DNA of 11,689 nt from CAZUSO01 sp964622775 (GCA_964622775.1 CAZUSO010000079.1:1-11689); one strand, 5' to 3'. Positions 1-6,803 are shown, counted from the stretch's first letter. A program made the numbers and translations. The notes: generated by a model not told the origin, from the sequence alone.

Positions 1-50
1 TACAGTATGCAGCATAGATTGAATTTACATACTAATTTACTATACGATTA

Positions 51-114
51 ATAATTGACAATTGAAAATTGGAGATTGATAACTCGTAATTTCGTAACTG
101 AAAATTCGTAATTT
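51..114. repeat. AT-rich intergenic low-complexity repeat
   Basis: Short related units follow each other here: ATTGACAATTGAAAATTGG, then TCGTAATTT twice (about 84-92 and 106-114) around a TCGTAAC variant. Tracts of this AATTGAAAATTG kind are common between genes in Bacteroidota, from general knowledge. The tract runs up to the TTG start of the next gene, and no TTTG/TAnnTTTG promoter pair is visible in it. Confidence 0.35.
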
Positions 115-117
115 ATT

Positions 118-798
118 TTGGAGGCAATCATTTTAGCAGGAGGACTTGGAACGCGACTCAGCAGTGTGGTGAGCGATGTGCCTAAATGCATGGCGCCGGT
201 AAATGGCGAACCTTTCCTGGCATACCTGCTCGGCAATCTTGAAGATCAGGGATGCGACCAGGTGATTCTTTCTTTAGGGTTTAAGCATGAAATCGTGACC
301 GACTGGTTGCGTAACAAGGGTTTTTTGTTTAAGATAAAATGGGTCATTGAGAAGGAGCCGCTTGGCACCGGAGGCGGCATCCGCCTTGCTTTGAATAAAT
401 CCACAGCGGAACAGGTCTTTATCCTGAATGGCGATACGATGTTTGATATTGCATTGAAGCAAATGCAGCAATTGGCTGATGCAGGGACTAAAGCCGTTGT
501 AGCGCTGAAACCGATGCAGCAGTTCGACCGGTACGGTGCTGTCCAATTAGACGATCATCATCATATCATCGCATTTGAAGAAAAAAAATTCCGGGAAACC
601 GGCCTGATTAACGGTGGTGTTTATTTGCTGAATAAGGCAGCAGAAGATCTGCAAAATTTTCCCGATAAATTTTCATTTGAAAAGGATTTCTTAGAAACGG
701 AAGCAGGCAAAGGAACATTGAAAGGCTATATCTGCAACGATTACTTTATTGATATTGGTATTCCGGAAGATTATGAAAAAGCACAGCGGGAACTGTAG
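118..798 (+). CDS. hddC: Heptose-1-phosphate guanylyltransferase-like nucleotidyltransferase (HddC type)
   Basis: This 226-residue protein is a sugar-1-phosphate nucleotidyltransferase. Its N-terminus has the nucleotide-binding signature LAGGLGTRL (residues 6-14), then K23 and the MAPVNGEPFLAYLL stretch. GTGGGIRLAL (83-92) follows, and LNGDTMFD (103-110) carries the metal-binding Asp106. The start and the PxxMAPVNGxPFL segment resemble HddC, which makes GDP-D-glycero-alpha-D-manno-heptose for surface polysaccharide, more than generic mannose or glucose enzymes. C24 stands where a Pro is usual. The start is TTG: an in-frame stop at 109-111 leaves no ATG, and the second codon begins the conserved motif. 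A GmhB-like phosphatase lies 99 bp downstream, which supports a heptose pathway role. Nucleotide specificity (GTP or another NTP) cannot be read from sequence. Confidence 0.85.
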   Translation: MEAIILAGGLGTRLSSVVSDVPKCMAPVNGEPFLAYLLGNLEDQGCDQVILSLGFKHEIVTDWLRNKGFLFKIKWVIEKEPLGTGGGIRLALNKSTAEQVFILNGDTMFDIALKQMQQLADAGTKAVVALKPMQQFDRYGAVQLDDHHHIIAFEEKKFRETGLINGGVYLLNKAAEDLQNFPDKFSFEKDFLETEAGKGTLKGYICNDYFIDIGIPEDYEKAQREL

Positions 799-897
799 TA
801 TAATGAATAGTGAATATGGTTGTGCAAGATGCCCTCAATCAATCTCTATTCAATCTTACTCAATCCTCCTTTACCTGACAGTAGAATAAAACAACAA

Positions 898-1434
898 ATG
901 AAAAGTGCATTATTCCTGGATCGAGACGGAGTGGTCAATCTGGAAAAAGACGGCAGTTATATCTTCTCCGTAAAGGAATTTGTGTTTTATGACAATGCGC
1001 CGGAAGCCCTGGCTCAGCTTTCCCGTCAGTTTGATTATTTATTTATCGTAACCAATCAACGTGGGGTAGGACGCGGATTAATGAGCGAGGCAGCATTGAA
1101 GGAGATTCATCATTACCTTGTTGATGCAGTAGAAAAAGCTGGGGGGAAGATAGATGCTGTTTACTATGCCACCGCAACAGACCGTAATCATCCGATGCGC
1201 AAACCCAATAACGGTATGGCGCTGCAAGCCCGGAAAGAATTTCCTGATCTTGCCTTTGCCCGTTCCGTGATGGCAGGTAATAATCTCAGCGATATGCAAT
1301 TCGGCAAATCCGTGGGTATGAAAACTATTTTTCTCCATACAACACAGCCGGCTGTCGCTTTACCCCACCCGCTTATTGATGAGCAATACAGCAGCCTGGT
1401 GGCTTATGCGAAACAATTCAAAAGTAAAAATTGA
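898..1434 (+). CDS. gmhB: HAD-IIIA phosphatase, GmhB-like (D-glycero-D-manno-heptose 1,7-bisphosphate phosphatase)
   Basis: The 178-residue product is a HAD superfamily phosphatase. Motif I is FLDRDGVVN (residues 6-14, nucleophile D8 and acid D10), motif II is VTNQRGVGRG (51-60, T52), the motif III basic residue is K102 in RKPN, and motif IV is GNNLSDM (127-133, D132). By similarity it removes the C7 phosphate of heptose 1,7-bisphosphate, the step before the upstream nucleotidyltransferase. Two differences from E. coli GmhB are visible: the Cys/His zinc loop is absent, its place taken by YYATATDRNHP (89-99), and the first motif IV Asp is Asn128. The ATG at 898 is chosen because it lies directly before motif I; an in-frame extension to 820 adds 26 residues unlike the family. 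Substrate is inferred from gene context. Confidence 0.8.
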   Translation: MKSALFLDRDGVVNLEKDGSYIFSVKEFVFYDNAPEALAQLSRQFDYLFIVTNQRGVGRGLMSEAALKEIHHYLVDAVEKAGGKIDAVYYATATDRNHPMRKPNNGMALQARKEFPDLAFARSVMAGNNLSDMQFGKSVGMKTIFLHTTQPAVALPHPLIDEQYSSLVAYAKQFKSKN

Positions 1435-1714
1435 GCATGGAGAATGGAATTTTGATAAAGCATGTCGTCAATCTGGTGCAACTCAAATTGTCCGCATTAC
1501 AATGACAGTACAATTTTTCGTCGCGACTAAGAAAATCTCAAATTACGCAGTAACCTGATTAGAATTTTCGCATCGAGAAACCTCCGACTGCGTTTGTAAT
1601 AGCGTTCCAGGCTGGTACACGAATCCGTATGCCCAATGTGTCATAACTCACATCACCACCTCGCATACCGCCCCGCGCAACTTGGCTTTGCCGATTTTCA
1701 ATGCTCTCCACTCC

Positions 1715-1749
1715 ATTAAAATCATTTCGCTGCGCCACATGATTTTAAT
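1715..1749. repeat. 11-bp perfect inverted repeat inside the element
   Basis: ATTAAAATCAT (1715-1725) and ATGATTTTAAT (1739-1749) are perfect inverted copies around the 13-base loop TTCGCTGCGCCAC. It is a stable potential hairpin in either strand. No T-run follows, so it is not a typical terminator. Confidence 0.6.
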
Positions 1750-1766
1750 TTCGGCCGTGACACTAC

Positions 1767-1799
1767 ATTTTTTGCCATACGCAGAATTTTTTGCCATAC
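1767..1799. repeat. Two direct copies of a 14-mer
   Basis: ATTTTTTGCCATAC occurs at 1767-1780 and, identical, at 1786-1799, one 19-bp period apart. Its reverse complement also appears in variant form in the related fragment at 7729-7778 (TATGGTAAAAAAT). Confidence 0.65.
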
Positions 1800-1890
1800 C
1801 AACAACCATAGATGCGACGATTTGGGATGCACCCATAGAAATTTGCCGGCAAAAAAATATATCTTCGCAGCGCAAAAAAACTTTTCAAAA

Positions 1891-2931
1891 ATGCCTAAAA
1901 TACTTGTTACCGGTGGGTGTGGTTATATCGGCGGGCACACAATTGTGGATCTGATCGGGCACGGATATGATGTAATTTCCGTGGATGATCTCTCCAATGG
2001 ATTCATCCGGATGATTACCGGCGTTAGCAAAATCGTGAAGCAGCCTGTAAAAAACTACCAGGTGAATCTCTGTAATATCGAGGACGCCCGCGCCATATTC
2101 GAAGAACATCCGGATATCTCCGGCATTATTCATTTCGCCGCATTCAAATCAGTTCCGGAATCCGTATCCCAACCCTTAGAGTATTTCAGAAACAACTTAG
2201 GTTCGCTTATCAATATCTTAGCCTGTTGTAAGGAGTTCCACATAAAGCAGTTTGTTTTTTCTTCTTCCTGCTCGGTGTATGGAAATGCAGATCAGTTGCC
2301 TGTTACCGAATCCACACCGATGAAGGAAGCCGAATCGCCTTATGCCCGCACGAAACAAATCGGGGAACAAATTTGTCATGATTTTGCCAGGGCAAACCCG
2401 GAGATAAAGATTGCATTATTACGCTACTTCAATCCTGTTGGCGCACACCCCTCATCATTAATCGGCGAACTCAATGAAACGCCGGAGAATTTAGTACCGG
2501 TCGTTACGCAGACTGCAATCGGTAAGCGACATTCCATGACCGTATTTGGTAATGATTACGATACCCGAGACGGCTCCTGCATCCGGGATTATATTCATGT
2601 AATGGATATCGCCAATGCCCATACCCGTGCTGTTCAAAAAATGGAAGAAGGTATTTTACCGGAGGGTTGTGAAGTGCTGAATCTGGGAACCGGTAACGGG
2701 GTTAGCGTCATGGAGCTTATTGAGGCTTTTGAAAAAGTTTCCGGGGTGAAGCTTAACTATATCATTGGTCCCCGCCGCCCCGGTGATGTGATTGCGGTTT
2801 ATGCCGATAACTCCAAAGCCGTGAACATCCTCGGCTGGAAACCTCAGTACGATATTGACAGTATGATGAAAACAGCCTGGGAATGGGAACTCCGACTGCG
2901 GGAAGAAGACGAATCCGTACGATTGAATTAG
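1891..2931 (+). CDS. galE: UDP-glucose 4-epimerase
   Basis: GalE interconverts UDP-glucose and UDP-galactose with bound NAD, in the cytoplasm, feeding galactose use and surface polysaccharides. The 346-residue length is usual for the family. The Rossmann motif TGGCGYIGGHT is at residues 7-17 (G8, G11, G14). The extended-SDR catalytic set is SSSCSVYG (124-131, S126) with Y151 and K155 in YARTK. The GalE-typical ALLRYFNPVGAHPSSLIGE is at 175-193, and CIRDYIHVMDIA (230-241) is also present. The ATG at 1891 is chosen because the Rossmann strand begins at once; an upstream in-frame ATG at 1822 would extend into the repeat element and adds 23 unrelated residues. An SDR gene follows after 8 bp, so the two are probably co-transcribed. 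Confidence 0.96.
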   Translation: MPKILVTGGCGYIGGHTIVDLIGHGYDVISVDDLSNGFIRMITGVSKIVKQPVKNYQVNLCNIEDARAIFEEHPDISGIIHFAAFKSVPESVSQPLEYFRNNLGSLINILACCKEFHIKQFVFSSSCSVYGNADQLPVTESTPMKEAESPYARTKQIGEQICHDFARANPEIKIALLRYFNPVGAHPSSLIGELNETPENLVPVVTQTAIGKRHSMTVFGNDYDTRDGSCIRDYIHVMDIANAHTRAVQKMEEGILPEGCEVLNLGTGNGVSVMELIEAFEKVSGVKLNYIIGPRRPGDVIAVYADNSKAVNILGWKPQYDIDSMMKTAWEWELRLREEDESVRLN

Positions 2932-2939
2932 GAAAGGTT

Positions 2940-3740
2940 ATGCACCTTAATCAGAAAATAATAGTCATCACCGGCGGCTCTTCCGGTATCGGAAAGGCGC
3001 TGACCACACTGGCGCTACAACAGGGCGCAAGGGTAGCCGTTTGCGGACGAAACCTGGAAAAACTGCAACAGGCATTTGTTCCGGATAAAAACCTTTTGTT
3101 GGTGCAGGCAGATGTTTCGCAGGAAGCAGACTGCAAATCACTGATTCAATCCGTAGTGGAGCGATGGAGTGGGATTGATATCCTGATTAATAACGCCGGC
3201 ATCAGCATGCGGGCTTTGTTTGCTGATTTGGATCTTAAAGTGCTGAAAGAGTTGATGGATATCAATTTTTGGGGCGCTGTATATGCTACCAAATATGCCC
3301 TGCCCTATATCATACAGTGCAAAGGCAGTATCGTAGGCATATCCTCCATTGCCGGCTACCGTGGTCTCCCTGCGCGTACCGGCTACTCTGCTTCCAAATT
3401 TGCGCTTCAAGGTTTTCTGGAATCCCTCCGCACGGAACTCTTATACAGCGGGGTGAATGTATTATGGGTTTCGCCGGGATTTACCGCATCCAATATCCGC
3501 AATACTGCGCGTACCGCCGATGGTTCAGCTCAAAAAGAGACACCTCTGAAGGAAAGTAAGCTGATGAGCGCCGAAACCTGCGCCGCCATTATTCTGAAAG
3601 GAATCGCAAAGCGAAAACGTACTATCGTGATGACTCCTTTGGGAAAAGCTACCGTCTGGATGAACAAGCTGTTTCCCGCCTGGATGGATAAGAAAATCTA
3701 TCAGCATTTTGCCCGTGAGCCGGATAGTCCTTTGAAATGA
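2940..3740 (+). CDS. Short-chain dehydrogenase/reductase family oxidoreductase
   Basis: This is a classical SDR of 266 residues. The cofactor motif TGGSSGIG is at 11-18, NNAG at 84-87, and the catalytic triad is S136 with Y149 and K153 in YSASK. R37 and neighbours (CGRN) after the second strand suggest NADP(H) preference, as inference. The ATG at 2940 is chosen because it sits just before the first strand and is preceded by GGAAAGG (2931-2937), one of the few purine-rich leaders here; an in-frame ATG at 2883 would overlap galE by 49 bases. The C-terminal third has a basic amphipathic stretch (AKRKRTIVMTPLGKATVWM, about 223-241) that could touch a membrane. Substrate is unknown; the galE neighbour alone does not make it a sugar enzyme. 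Confidence 0.9.
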   Translation: MHLNQKIIVITGGSSGIGKALTTLALQQGARVAVCGRNLEKLQQAFVPDKNLLLVQADVSQEADCKSLIQSVVERWSGIDILINNAGISMRALFADLDLKVLKELMDINFWGAVYATKYALPYIIQCKGSIVGISSIAGYRGLPARTGYSASKFALQGFLESLRTELLYSGVNVLWVSPGFTASNIRNTARTADGSAQKETPLKESKLMSAETCAAIILKGIAKRKRTIVMTPLGKATVWMNKLFPAWMDKKIYQHFAREPDSPLK

Positions 3741-3859
3741 TTGGCTTTAAAATGGGTTGTACTGTTTTTTCAAGTTGCTGAGACAGGCTTCTTTTTTATA
3801 CCAATAAAGTATAATCACAAATAGCGTATATGGTGGGTCATGAACACCCAAGACAAAAG

Positions 3860-4000
3860 GGTATCGTGAGGAGGTGATGTAAACTTGTGGCACATTGGAC
3901 ACGCGGATTCGTCCGCCGGGGGCGGGTGGATCCTTTCGTGCTGCGCAGGCAACCGCAGCAACTCTATATGATGGAAGCCGTCTCCTCCTTCGGAAGAGGA
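3860..4000 (+). ncRNA. Candidate structured RNA in the galE-SDR / dapF spacer (unidentified)
   Basis: This GC-rich patch in AT-rich spacer folds strongly. GGATTCGTCCGCC (3905-3917) pairs over all 13 positions with GGCGGGTGGATCC (3921-3933) around a GGG loop; four pairs are G-U, which favours plus-strand RNA. A rival hairpin, GCGGA-TTCG-TCCGC (3903-3916), uses the same 5' arm. TGCTGCG (3939-3945) pairs with CGCAGCA (3954-3960), and TCCTC (near 3984) with GAGGA around a TTCG-containing loop. Bases 3860-3912 resemble 1669-1619 (minus strand) of the repeat element, about 80% with mostly transitions. It holds AGGAGGTGAT (about 3869-3878), a full anti-Shine-Dalgarno complement, odd in this phylum. 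I checked for tmRNA, RNase P, SRP RNA and common riboswitch signatures and saw none. It may be repeat-derived rather than a functional RNA. Confidence 0.35.
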
Positions 4001-4153
4001 AGCCCTTAAAAGACCAGGGACATACTTTCGGTGAAGCCGCTAATGATATTGCTCAGCCCTCCCGTTTTGTTGTTGGTAAAAACATCAATAACGGCGGAAA
4101 AGTGAAATGTCAAAATACGAATAACCAAATTACCCCGTGAGCCAAGAGGTTTT

Positions 4154-4168
4154 AACTTTGCCAAAGTT
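4154..4168. repeat. Short palindrome AACTTTG-C-CAAAGTT
   Basis: The arms AACTTTG (4154-4160) and CAAAGTT (4162-4168) are perfect inverted copies around one base. Palindromes of this AACTTTGNCAAAGTT type are, from general knowledge, frequent between Bacteroidota genes. It lies just before the terminator-like hairpin. Confidence 0.5.
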
Positions 4169-4170
4169 TC

Positions 4171-4199
4171 AAAAAGGGGGGAAGTTTCGCCCGTTTTTT
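4171..4199. terminator. Terminator-like hairpin before dapF
   Basis: AAAAAGGG (4171-4178) can pair with CCC-G-TTTTT (4190-4198, one bulged G), the loop being GGGAAGTTTCG, and a run of six T follows at 4194-4199. This would stop plus-strand transcription entering from the galE-SDR side or from the candidate RNA. The A-run opposite the T-run would also let it act on the minus strand. The G/C part of the stem is short. Confidence 0.4.
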
Positions 4200-4201
4200 C
4201 T

Positions 4202-4219
4202 ATTTTGCATTTTAACTTA
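4202..4219 (+). promoter_or_regulatory. 18-bp motif shared with the rnhA upstream region
   Basis: ATTTTGCATTTTAACTTA here matches 17 of 18 bases at 7788-7805. In both places it directly follows a hairpin and ends 45 or 43 bases before a TTG start codon. It contains TTTG, a possible -33 box, but no TAnnTTTG follows at the right distance. It may be a promoter part or a common low-complexity intergenic word. Confidence 0.3.
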
Positions 4220-4264
4220 ACATGCGGTTGCATTTTATTGCTTAAAAAATAAAGGACATACAAC

Positions 4265-5044
4265 TTGAATCTTCAATTCTTCAAATATCAGGGCGCGGGT
4301 AACGATTTTGTTATTATTGATAACCGGGATCAGCCTGTTCGCTTGTCTGCTCAGCAAATCCGCGATATCTGCGACAGGCATTATGGCGTTGGTGCGGACG
4401 GGCTGATGCTGCTGGAAACGGATCATGAAACTGATTTTAAAATGGTCTATTATAATTCCGATGGTCATGAAAGTACGATGTGCGGCAACGGCGGACGCTG
4501 TATTGCGGCCTTTGCAAAACGGCTGGATATGGTTCCCGATATAATGACTTTCAGGGCTGTTGATGGTATGCATCGTGCCGGGATCCTCCTACCAGATGGG
4601 ATGGTTTCATTACAGATGCAGGATGTGCCGGTTATTGACTTTTATGCTGATCATACCGAACTGAATACAGGCTCTCCGCATTATGTGAAAATGGTCACGA
4701 ATATAGAGGAGGTGGACGTTTTCCTGGAAGGACGCGCTATTCGCTTACAAAGTAAATATCAGCCGCAGGGCATTAATGTCAATTTTTTCCGGATCGTTCA
4801 GGAGGAGATTCACATCCGTACTTATGAACGTGGCGTGGAAGATGAAACCCTGGCCTGCGGAACGGGCGTAACTGCTGTAGCCATCGCATCTGTCGGAAAG
4901 CAAACCGGTGTTTTTACCATTCCGGTTTATACCAGGGGTGGCTTGCTGACGGTGAATTTCACAAAGAAAACGCCGGCTTCGGCTGAAGATATCCAACTGA
5001 CAGGGCCAGCGGAGTTTGTGTTTGAAGGTGTATTTCCATTGTAA
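4265..5044 (+). CDS. dapF: Diaminopimelate epimerase
   Basis: DapF converts LL- to meso-diaminopimelate, the precursor of peptidoglycan cross-links and lysine, using two Cys residues as acid and base. Both are visible: C73 in MCGNGGRC (72-79) and C198 in ACGTGVTA (197-204). The N-terminal FxKxxGAGNDFVIIDN (residues 6-20) and the GADGLMLL segment (43-50) are typical, and 259 residues is a normal length. The start is TTG: an in-frame stop at 4250-4252 excludes upstream starts and there is no ATG before the conserved N-terminus. The EVE-domain gene follows after 29 bp on the same strand, possibly co-transcribed. Upstream are a terminator-like hairpin and an 18-bp motif shared with rnhA. Confidence 0.96.
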   Translation: MNLQFFKYQGAGNDFVIIDNRDQPVRLSAQQIRDICDRHYGVGADGLMLLETDHETDFKMVYYNSDGHESTMCGNGGRCIAAFAKRLDMVPDIMTFRAVDGMHRAGILLPDGMVSLQMQDVPVIDFYADHTELNTGSPHYVKMVTNIEEVDVFLEGRAIRLQSKYQPQGINVNFFRIVQEEIHIRTYERGVEDETLACGTGVTAVAIASVGKQTGVFTIPVYTRGGLLTVNFTKKTPASAEDIQLTGPAEFVFEGVFPL

Positions 5045-5073
5045 TATTCTTTCAAAAAAATAAAAAATTACGG

Positions 5074-5490
5074 ATGAATTACTGGATTGTAAAATCAGAA
5101 CCTTTTAAATATAGCTGGGAACAGTTTGTAAAAGACGGTCAAACTTTCTGGGACGGTGTTCGCAACTATGCCGCACGTAACAATCTCCGTGCCATGCAAA
5201 AAGGTGATGTGGTTTTTTTCTATCACAGCAATGAAGGCCTGGAGATCGTGGGCATGGCTAAAGTGATCAAAACCGCGTATCAGGATCCCACTACGGAAGA
5301 TCCCAATTGGGTAGCCGTAGATCTAAAACCGGTAAAAGCATTAAAAAAGGCCGTTTCCTTAGCTACGATGAAGCAGACACCCGGCTTAGAAGCGCTGCAA
5401 CTGGTTCGGCTGGGGCGGCTTTCCGTGAGTGCAGTTACCGAAAAAGAATACCGGATTATTATGAGCTTAGCCGGAGAGCCGGTAAAATGA
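5074..5490 (+). CDS. EVE domain-containing protein (THYN1-like)
   Basis: The whole 138-residue protein is one EVE domain, a PUA-like fold related to YTH domains. Family signatures are MNYWIVKSEPFKYSWEQF at the start, the TFWDGVRNYAARNNLRAM segment (24-41), then KGDVVFFYHSN (43-53) and VGMAKV (59-64). Proteins of this family bind modified nucleobases through an aromatic pocket; in bacteria single-domain versions are widespread and their target is mostly unknown. The ATG start directly precedes the conserved YWIVKSEP. It follows dapF by 29 bp and converges with the tRNA-His gene, with about 80 bases between its stop and the shared hairpin at 5577-5594. Nothing nearby (restriction or defence genes) suggests a defence role. 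Confidence 0.92.
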   Translation: MNYWIVKSEPFKYSWEQFVKDGQTFWDGVRNYAARNNLRAMQKGDVVFFYHSNEGLEIVGMAKVIKTAYQDPTTEDPNWVAVDLKPVKALKKAVSLATMKQTPGLEALQLVRLGRLSVSAVTEKEYRIIMSLAGEPVK

Positions 5491-5570
5491 TCGTTTGGAC
5501 AAGCAAGACAGCCTCGTGTTGCGCTAACCTGAGATCCGCCCCACCACGGTAACTAAAACCGGAGGAAAAT

Positions 5571-5594
5571 AAAAAAAGATCGGAAATCCGATCT
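5571..5594 (-). terminator. Rho-independent terminator of the tRNA-His transcript
   Basis: On the minus strand AGATCGG (5594-5588), loop ATTT and CCGATCT (5583-5577) form a perfect 7-bp stem followed by TTTTTT (5576-5571). It lies 5 bases past the tRNA 3' CCA. On the plus strand the stem is followed only by GCTTTT, so it may stop the EVE transcript weakly as well. Confidence 0.8.
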
Positions 5595-5599
5595 GCTTT

Positions 5600-5677
<78 letters not shown>

Positions 5678-5693
5678 GTCTCTAATTGGGTGG

Positions 5694-5721
5694 CAAATTT
5701 ATCCTTAAAATTTGAAACAAA
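5694..5721 (-). promoter_or_regulatory. Promoter of tRNA-His (Bacteroidota type)
   Basis: On the minus strand TAAATTTG (5701-5694) matches the -7 consensus TAnnTTTG exactly. TTTG at 5721-5718 is a possible -33 box at a short spacing of 16. Transcription would start about 10 bases before the tRNA 5' end. It overlaps the fbp promoter on the other strand. Confidence 0.5.
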
Positions 5722-5741
5722 AAAATCCTTTTATATCTTTG
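5711..5741 (+). promoter_or_regulatory. Promoter of fbp (Bacteroidota type)
   Basis: TTTG (5711-5714), 19 bases, then TATCTTTG (5734-5741) is an exact match to the Bacteroidota primary sigma consensus TTTG-N19-TAnnTTTG. Transcription should begin about 5748, so the coding start must lie downstream, at ATG 5763 and not at the in-frame TTG 5712. Confidence 0.8.
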
Positions 5742-5762
5742 TACGAAACAAAATTTCAGGCT

Positions 5763-6791
5763 ATGCCCCATTCTCGAAAACTGATTACTCTTAACGAATT
5801 TACCATTCAGCAAACCCGCGAATTTCCAAATGCTACCGGTGAGCTTTCGGCATTGCTGCGCGATATCGGTTTGGCTTGTAAGCTGATTAACAAACAGGTG
5901 AATAAGGCCGGGTTAGTAGATATTCTGGGCAAACACGGAGCTACGAATATCCAGGGCGAAGAGCAGATGAAACTGGATATTTATGCCGATGAAATGCTGA
6001 TCAACGTATTGCGCAACAGCGAGGACTGTGCCGGCATTGCCTCAGAAGAAAATGATGATTTTATAGCCTTTGATGACTGCTATTCCGTAAACTCGAAATA
6101 TGTGGTAATGTTTGATCCTTTAGATGGTTCTTCAAACATTGACGTGAATGCGCCTATCGGCACTATTTTCGCAATCTACCGCCGCGTTTCGGAATTGGGC
6201 AAACCCTGCACCCGCGAAGATTTTCAGCAACCCGGCAATAAGTTAATGGCTGCCGGCTATGTGATTTACGGAAGCAGCACTATGCTCGTATATGCCACCC
6301 GCCTGGGCACGAATGGCTTTACCTTAGAACCTTCTATCGGGGAATTTTGTCTTTCGCACCCCAATATGTGCTGCCCGAAGGACGGCAGGATCTATTCGAC
6401 CAATCAGGGCAACTCCAGTAAATACAGCGATGGTATGCGTGCTTATTTAGACTATTGCATGGAAAACCATAAAGAGGAAAACCGCCCTTATTCACATCGC
6501 TATATCGGCTCTATGGTTGCCGATATGCATCGTACGCTGATCAAAGGCGGTATTTTTATTTATCCGAACGATCGTAAAAATGTCAACGGAAAGCTGCGTT
6601 TGATGTATGAATGCAACCCGATGTCGTTCATCTTAGAATCATCAGGCGGCATGAGCAGCACAGGAACACAACGTGTACTGGATGTAGCACCCACCGAACT
6701 ACATCAGCGGGTTCCCATTTTTATTGGCTCCAAAAATATGGTTGCCAAGGCGCTGGAATTTGTCGGCAAGGAGACTGCGGTAGTAAAATAA
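5763..6791 (+). CDS. fbp: Fructose-1,6-bisphosphatase, class I
   Basis: This enzyme hydrolyses fructose 1,6-bisphosphate to fructose 6-phosphate in gluconeogenesis, with Mg2+. The 342-residue product has the metal-binding EE pair (E95, E96), FDPLDGSSN (117-125; D118, D121) with the following IGTIFAIYRR, YGSSTMLVY (169-177), the substrate-binding YIGSMVADMHRTL (247-259), and KLRLMYECNPMSFI (277-290) with the metal ligand E283. Length and order fit class I enzymes. The ATG at 5763 is preferred because the promoter just upstream would place an alternative in-frame TTG at 5712 outside the transcript. An RmlD-like gene starts 12 bp after its stop, so both probably share the promoter. Sensitivity to AMP cannot be judged. 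Confidence 0.97.
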   Translation: MPHSRKLITLNEFTIQQTREFPNATGELSALLRDIGLACKLINKQVNKAGLVDILGKHGATNIQGEEQMKLDIYADEMLINVLRNSEDCAGIASEENDDFIAFDDCYSVNSKYVVMFDPLDGSSNIDVNAPIGTIFAIYRRVSELGKPCTREDFQQPGNKLMAAGYVIYGSSTMLVYATRLGTNGFTLEPSIGEFCLSHPNMCCPKDGRIYSTNQGNSSKYSDGMRAYLDYCMENHKEENRPYSHRYIGSMVADMHRTLIKGGIFIYPNDRKNVNGKLRLMYECNPMSFILESSGGMSSTGTQRVLDVAPTELHQRVPIFIGSKNMVAKALEFVGKETAVVK

Positions 6792-6803
6792 TTCTTTTAT
6801 ATT

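Larger units (their letters stand above)
1475..1834 (-). mobile_element. MITE-like repeat element with imperfect terminal inverted repeats
   Basis: The left end (1475-1504, plus strand: GGTGCAACTCAAATTGTC then CGCATTACAATG) and the right end (1833 down to 1807, minus strand: GGTGCATCCCAAATCGTC then GCATCTATG) are inverted copies, about 19 of 22 outer bases identical. Parts of the interior recur in this window in the same order: 1520-1600 matches 8501-8581, 1619-1669 matches 3860-3912, and 1786-1811 matches 7752-7777. That makes this a member of a dispersed family, not ordinary spacer. Small size, terminal inverted repeats and no transposase suggest a non-autonomous element. No target-site duplication was obvious. 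Orientation follows the best-matching fragments. The right end lies 57 bp upstream of galE, so it may contribute to that gene's leader. Confidence 0.55.

Noticed and set aside
1648..1875. 75-codon minus-strand ORF across the repeat element
   Set aside because: It covers the repeat, runs through its right end and toward galE, and the related copies do not keep the frame open. Treated as a by-product of the repeat.
1835..1890. Bacteroidota promoter for galE (TTTG 1842, TATCTTCG 1860)
   Set aside because: The spacing is only 14 bases and the -7 box has a mismatch; not strong enough to list.
3886..4008. 40-codon GTG frame behind the AGGAGGTGAT site
   Set aside because: The ribosome site spacing is fair, but the predicted peptide is Arg-rich from a hairpin sequence and resembles nothing I know. 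Kept only as a remark.
3895..4140. 81-codon ORF in the SDR-dapF spacer
   Set aside because: It reads through the hairpins, has no family resemblance and no sensible leader. Low-complexity composition at both ends.
3841..4140. tmRNA, RNase P RNA, SRP RNA or a known riboswitch
   Set aside because: None of the signature segments was found: no tag ending ALAA, no P4 helix strings, no GGAAGCAGC-type SRP loop, no lysine, cobalamin, TPP or SAM box pattern.
4006..4263. 85-codon minus-strand ORF opposite the spacer before dapF
   Set aside because: It overlaps the terminator-like hairpin and the palindrome, has no leader and no family resemblance.
5712..5762. Upstream TTG start for fbp adding 17 residues
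   Set aside because: It lies within the promoter; transcription should start about 36 bases later.
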